From the NCBI GenBank assembly GCA_902773215.1, contig CACYDQ010000418.1, positions 1 through 7,686 on the forward strand: a stretch of 7,686 nucleotides of DNA. Reading direction: 5' to 3'. The position numbers were made by a program, and so were the translations under genes. Positions 7,291-7,686 of the stretch are shown here, in pieces. The stretch comes from an uncultured Spirochaetaceae bacterium (lineage in GTDB: Bacteria; Spirochaetota; Spirochaetia; Treponematales; Treponemataceae). How positions within the stretch are numbered: the stretch's first letter is position 1; every line of letters starts with the position of its first letter. The notes under the pieces were generated by a model, which saw nothing but the letters and a program-made list of their open reading frames with translations, made no database searches and had not been told where the DNA came from.

Positions 7291-7302
7291 CCTCCCCATC
7301 CC

Positions 7303-7332
7303 ATTATACCCCCCAATGCAAGAAGTTGTCAA
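7303..7332 (-). promoter_or_regulatory. Consensus sigma-70 promoter of the complete sugar-binding lipoprotein gene
   Basis: Both boxes match the consensus exactly on the minus strand: TTGACA at 7332-7327 and TATAAT at 7308-7303, with an 18-base spacer that ends in a G-run. Upstream of the -35 box is an A/T-rich stretch (about 7333-7350), including the palindrome ATATCGATAT (7339-7348), which could act as an UP element. The expected transcription start is near 7296, giving a leader of about 44 bases that carries the palindromic operator candidate. Confidence 0.9.
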
Positions 7333-7364
7333 TGAAAAATATCGATATATTCCGGGATTAAAGC

Positions 7365-7406
7365 AAAAACAAAGAAGGCCGGTCGCACGTTAATGCGGCC
7401 GGCCTT
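7365..7406 (-). terminator. Rho-independent terminator of the upstream (partial) sugar-binding lipoprotein gene
   Basis: On the minus strand an outer 8-bp stem, AAGGCCGG (7406-7399) with CCGGCCTT (7382-7375), is extended past one C/A mismatch by four more pairs (CGCA with TGCG) and closed by a six-base loop. A T-rich tail, CTTTGTTTTT, follows. It sits about 40 bases after the stop at 7446 and separates the two tandem genes. Confidence 0.9.
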
Positions 7407-7410
7407 GTAA

Positions 7411-7427
7411 CAGGGGCTCAGCCCCTG
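7411..7427 (-). other. GC-rich hairpin between stop codon and terminator
   Basis: CAGGGGC-TGA-GCCCCTG is a perfect 7-bp, GC-rich inverted repeat with a three-base loop, 18 bases after the stop codon at 7446 and four bases before the terminator stem. It lacks a T-tract, so it is unlikely to terminate by itself. It may protect the 3' end of the mRNA from exonucleases; that role is inference. Confidence 0.6.
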
Positions 7428-7445
7428 CTTGTCCGTAACCTTAAG

Positions 7446-7686
7446 TTACTTCTTGAGGTTCGGATACAGCTCCCTGACGGAGGTGTAGAAGTTGTTCCAA
7501 GCCTGATCCTCGCTGACCTTTCCGTTGTAGTAGTCAGCCATCGCAGCCTGGAGCTTCTCGCAGATTCCCTGATCGTAGGCAGAAACCTTGCTCTTGTCAA
7601 TCTTCTTCGCGTTCTGGAGAAGAAGGGCGAGGTGGTTCTGTCCGCCGAGGAAGGTGCTCTTGTAGCTTCCGTTGGCAACCTCGGTC
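7446..7686 (-). CDS. ABC transporter sugar-binding lipoprotein, family 1 type (C-terminal 79 residues; tandem paralogue, 5' end outside window)
   Basis: Only the last 79 codons and the TAA stop are inside the window; the gene enters from the right edge. The visible residues run from TEVANGSYKSTFLGGQNHL through KIDKSKVSAYDQG and VSEDQAWNNFYTSVRELYP to NLKK. They align without gaps to the C-terminus of the neighbouring complete lipoprotein, with 51 of 79 identical by hand count, so this is the same family 1 sugar-binding component and a tandem duplicate. All ten lysines are AAG and most other codons end in C or G, suggesting strong expression. It is followed by a GC-rich hairpin and a strong terminator, so it does not share a transcript end with its paralogue. 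Signal peptide, promoter and possible permease neighbours cannot be judged from this fragment. Confidence 0.92.
   Translation of the reverse strand, partial: TEVANGSYKSTFLGGQNHLALLLQNAKKIDKSKVSAYDQGICEKLQAAMADYYNGKVSEDQAWNNFYTSVRELYPNLKK

Noticed and set aside
7418..7678. Minus-strand 86-codon open frame rich in Arg, Ser and Thr
   Set aside because: It is out of frame with the clear paralogue of the sugar-binding lipoprotein on the same strand and has the composition of a frame-shifted shadow.

Overview
The window reads as bacterial chromosome. It is moderately GC-rich, with C/G-ending codons dominating, and every supported gene lies on the minus strand, so genes are read from right to left. 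Two complete lipoprotein signal peptides end in Ser-Ser-Cys lipoboxes (AFSSC and CLSSC). Together with the many solute-binding lipoproteins this resembles gut or rumen spirochaetes such as Treponema. That is a family-style impression, not proof, and a Clostridia-like Firmicute remains possible.

Right part (about 5800-7686): two tandem paralogous ABC-transporter sugar-binding lipoproteins of the family 1 type. Only the last 79 residues of the upstream copy are in the window. It ends in its own strong terminator. The second, complete copy (5888-7252) has a private promoter with perfect TTGACA and TATAAT boxes, a 14-bp palindrome with an AACGTT core just inside the transcript (a LacI/GalR-type operator candidate), a strong ribosome-binding site and a strong terminator. 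No permease or ATPase gene is next to either copy in the window. The complete one is a single-gene, probably highly expressed and sugar-regulated transcription unit.

Left part (1 to about 5800): one apparent operon of at least five genes, driven by a sigma-70 promoter (TTGACA-17-TACAAT) that directly abuts the preceding terminator. The order is: peptide-type (family 5) solute-binding lipoprotein; MetY-type O-acetylhomoserine sulfhydrylase; a membrane-anchored beta-propeller-like protein; a membrane-anchored protein with a degenerate M23/LytM peptidase domain; and a D-2-hydroxyacid dehydrogenase cut by the window's left edge. Gaps are 25, -4 (ATGA overlap), 20 and 12 bases, with no terminator visible between them.

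The operon mixes nutrient uptake, sulfur amino-acid synthesis, two extracytoplasmic proteins of unknown role and a 2-hydroxyacid dehydrogenase. The propeller/pseudo-M23 pair is the least explained part. I saw no CRISPR array, insertion sequence, RNA gene, prophage or defence system, and every stretch above 300 bases is occupied by a gene.
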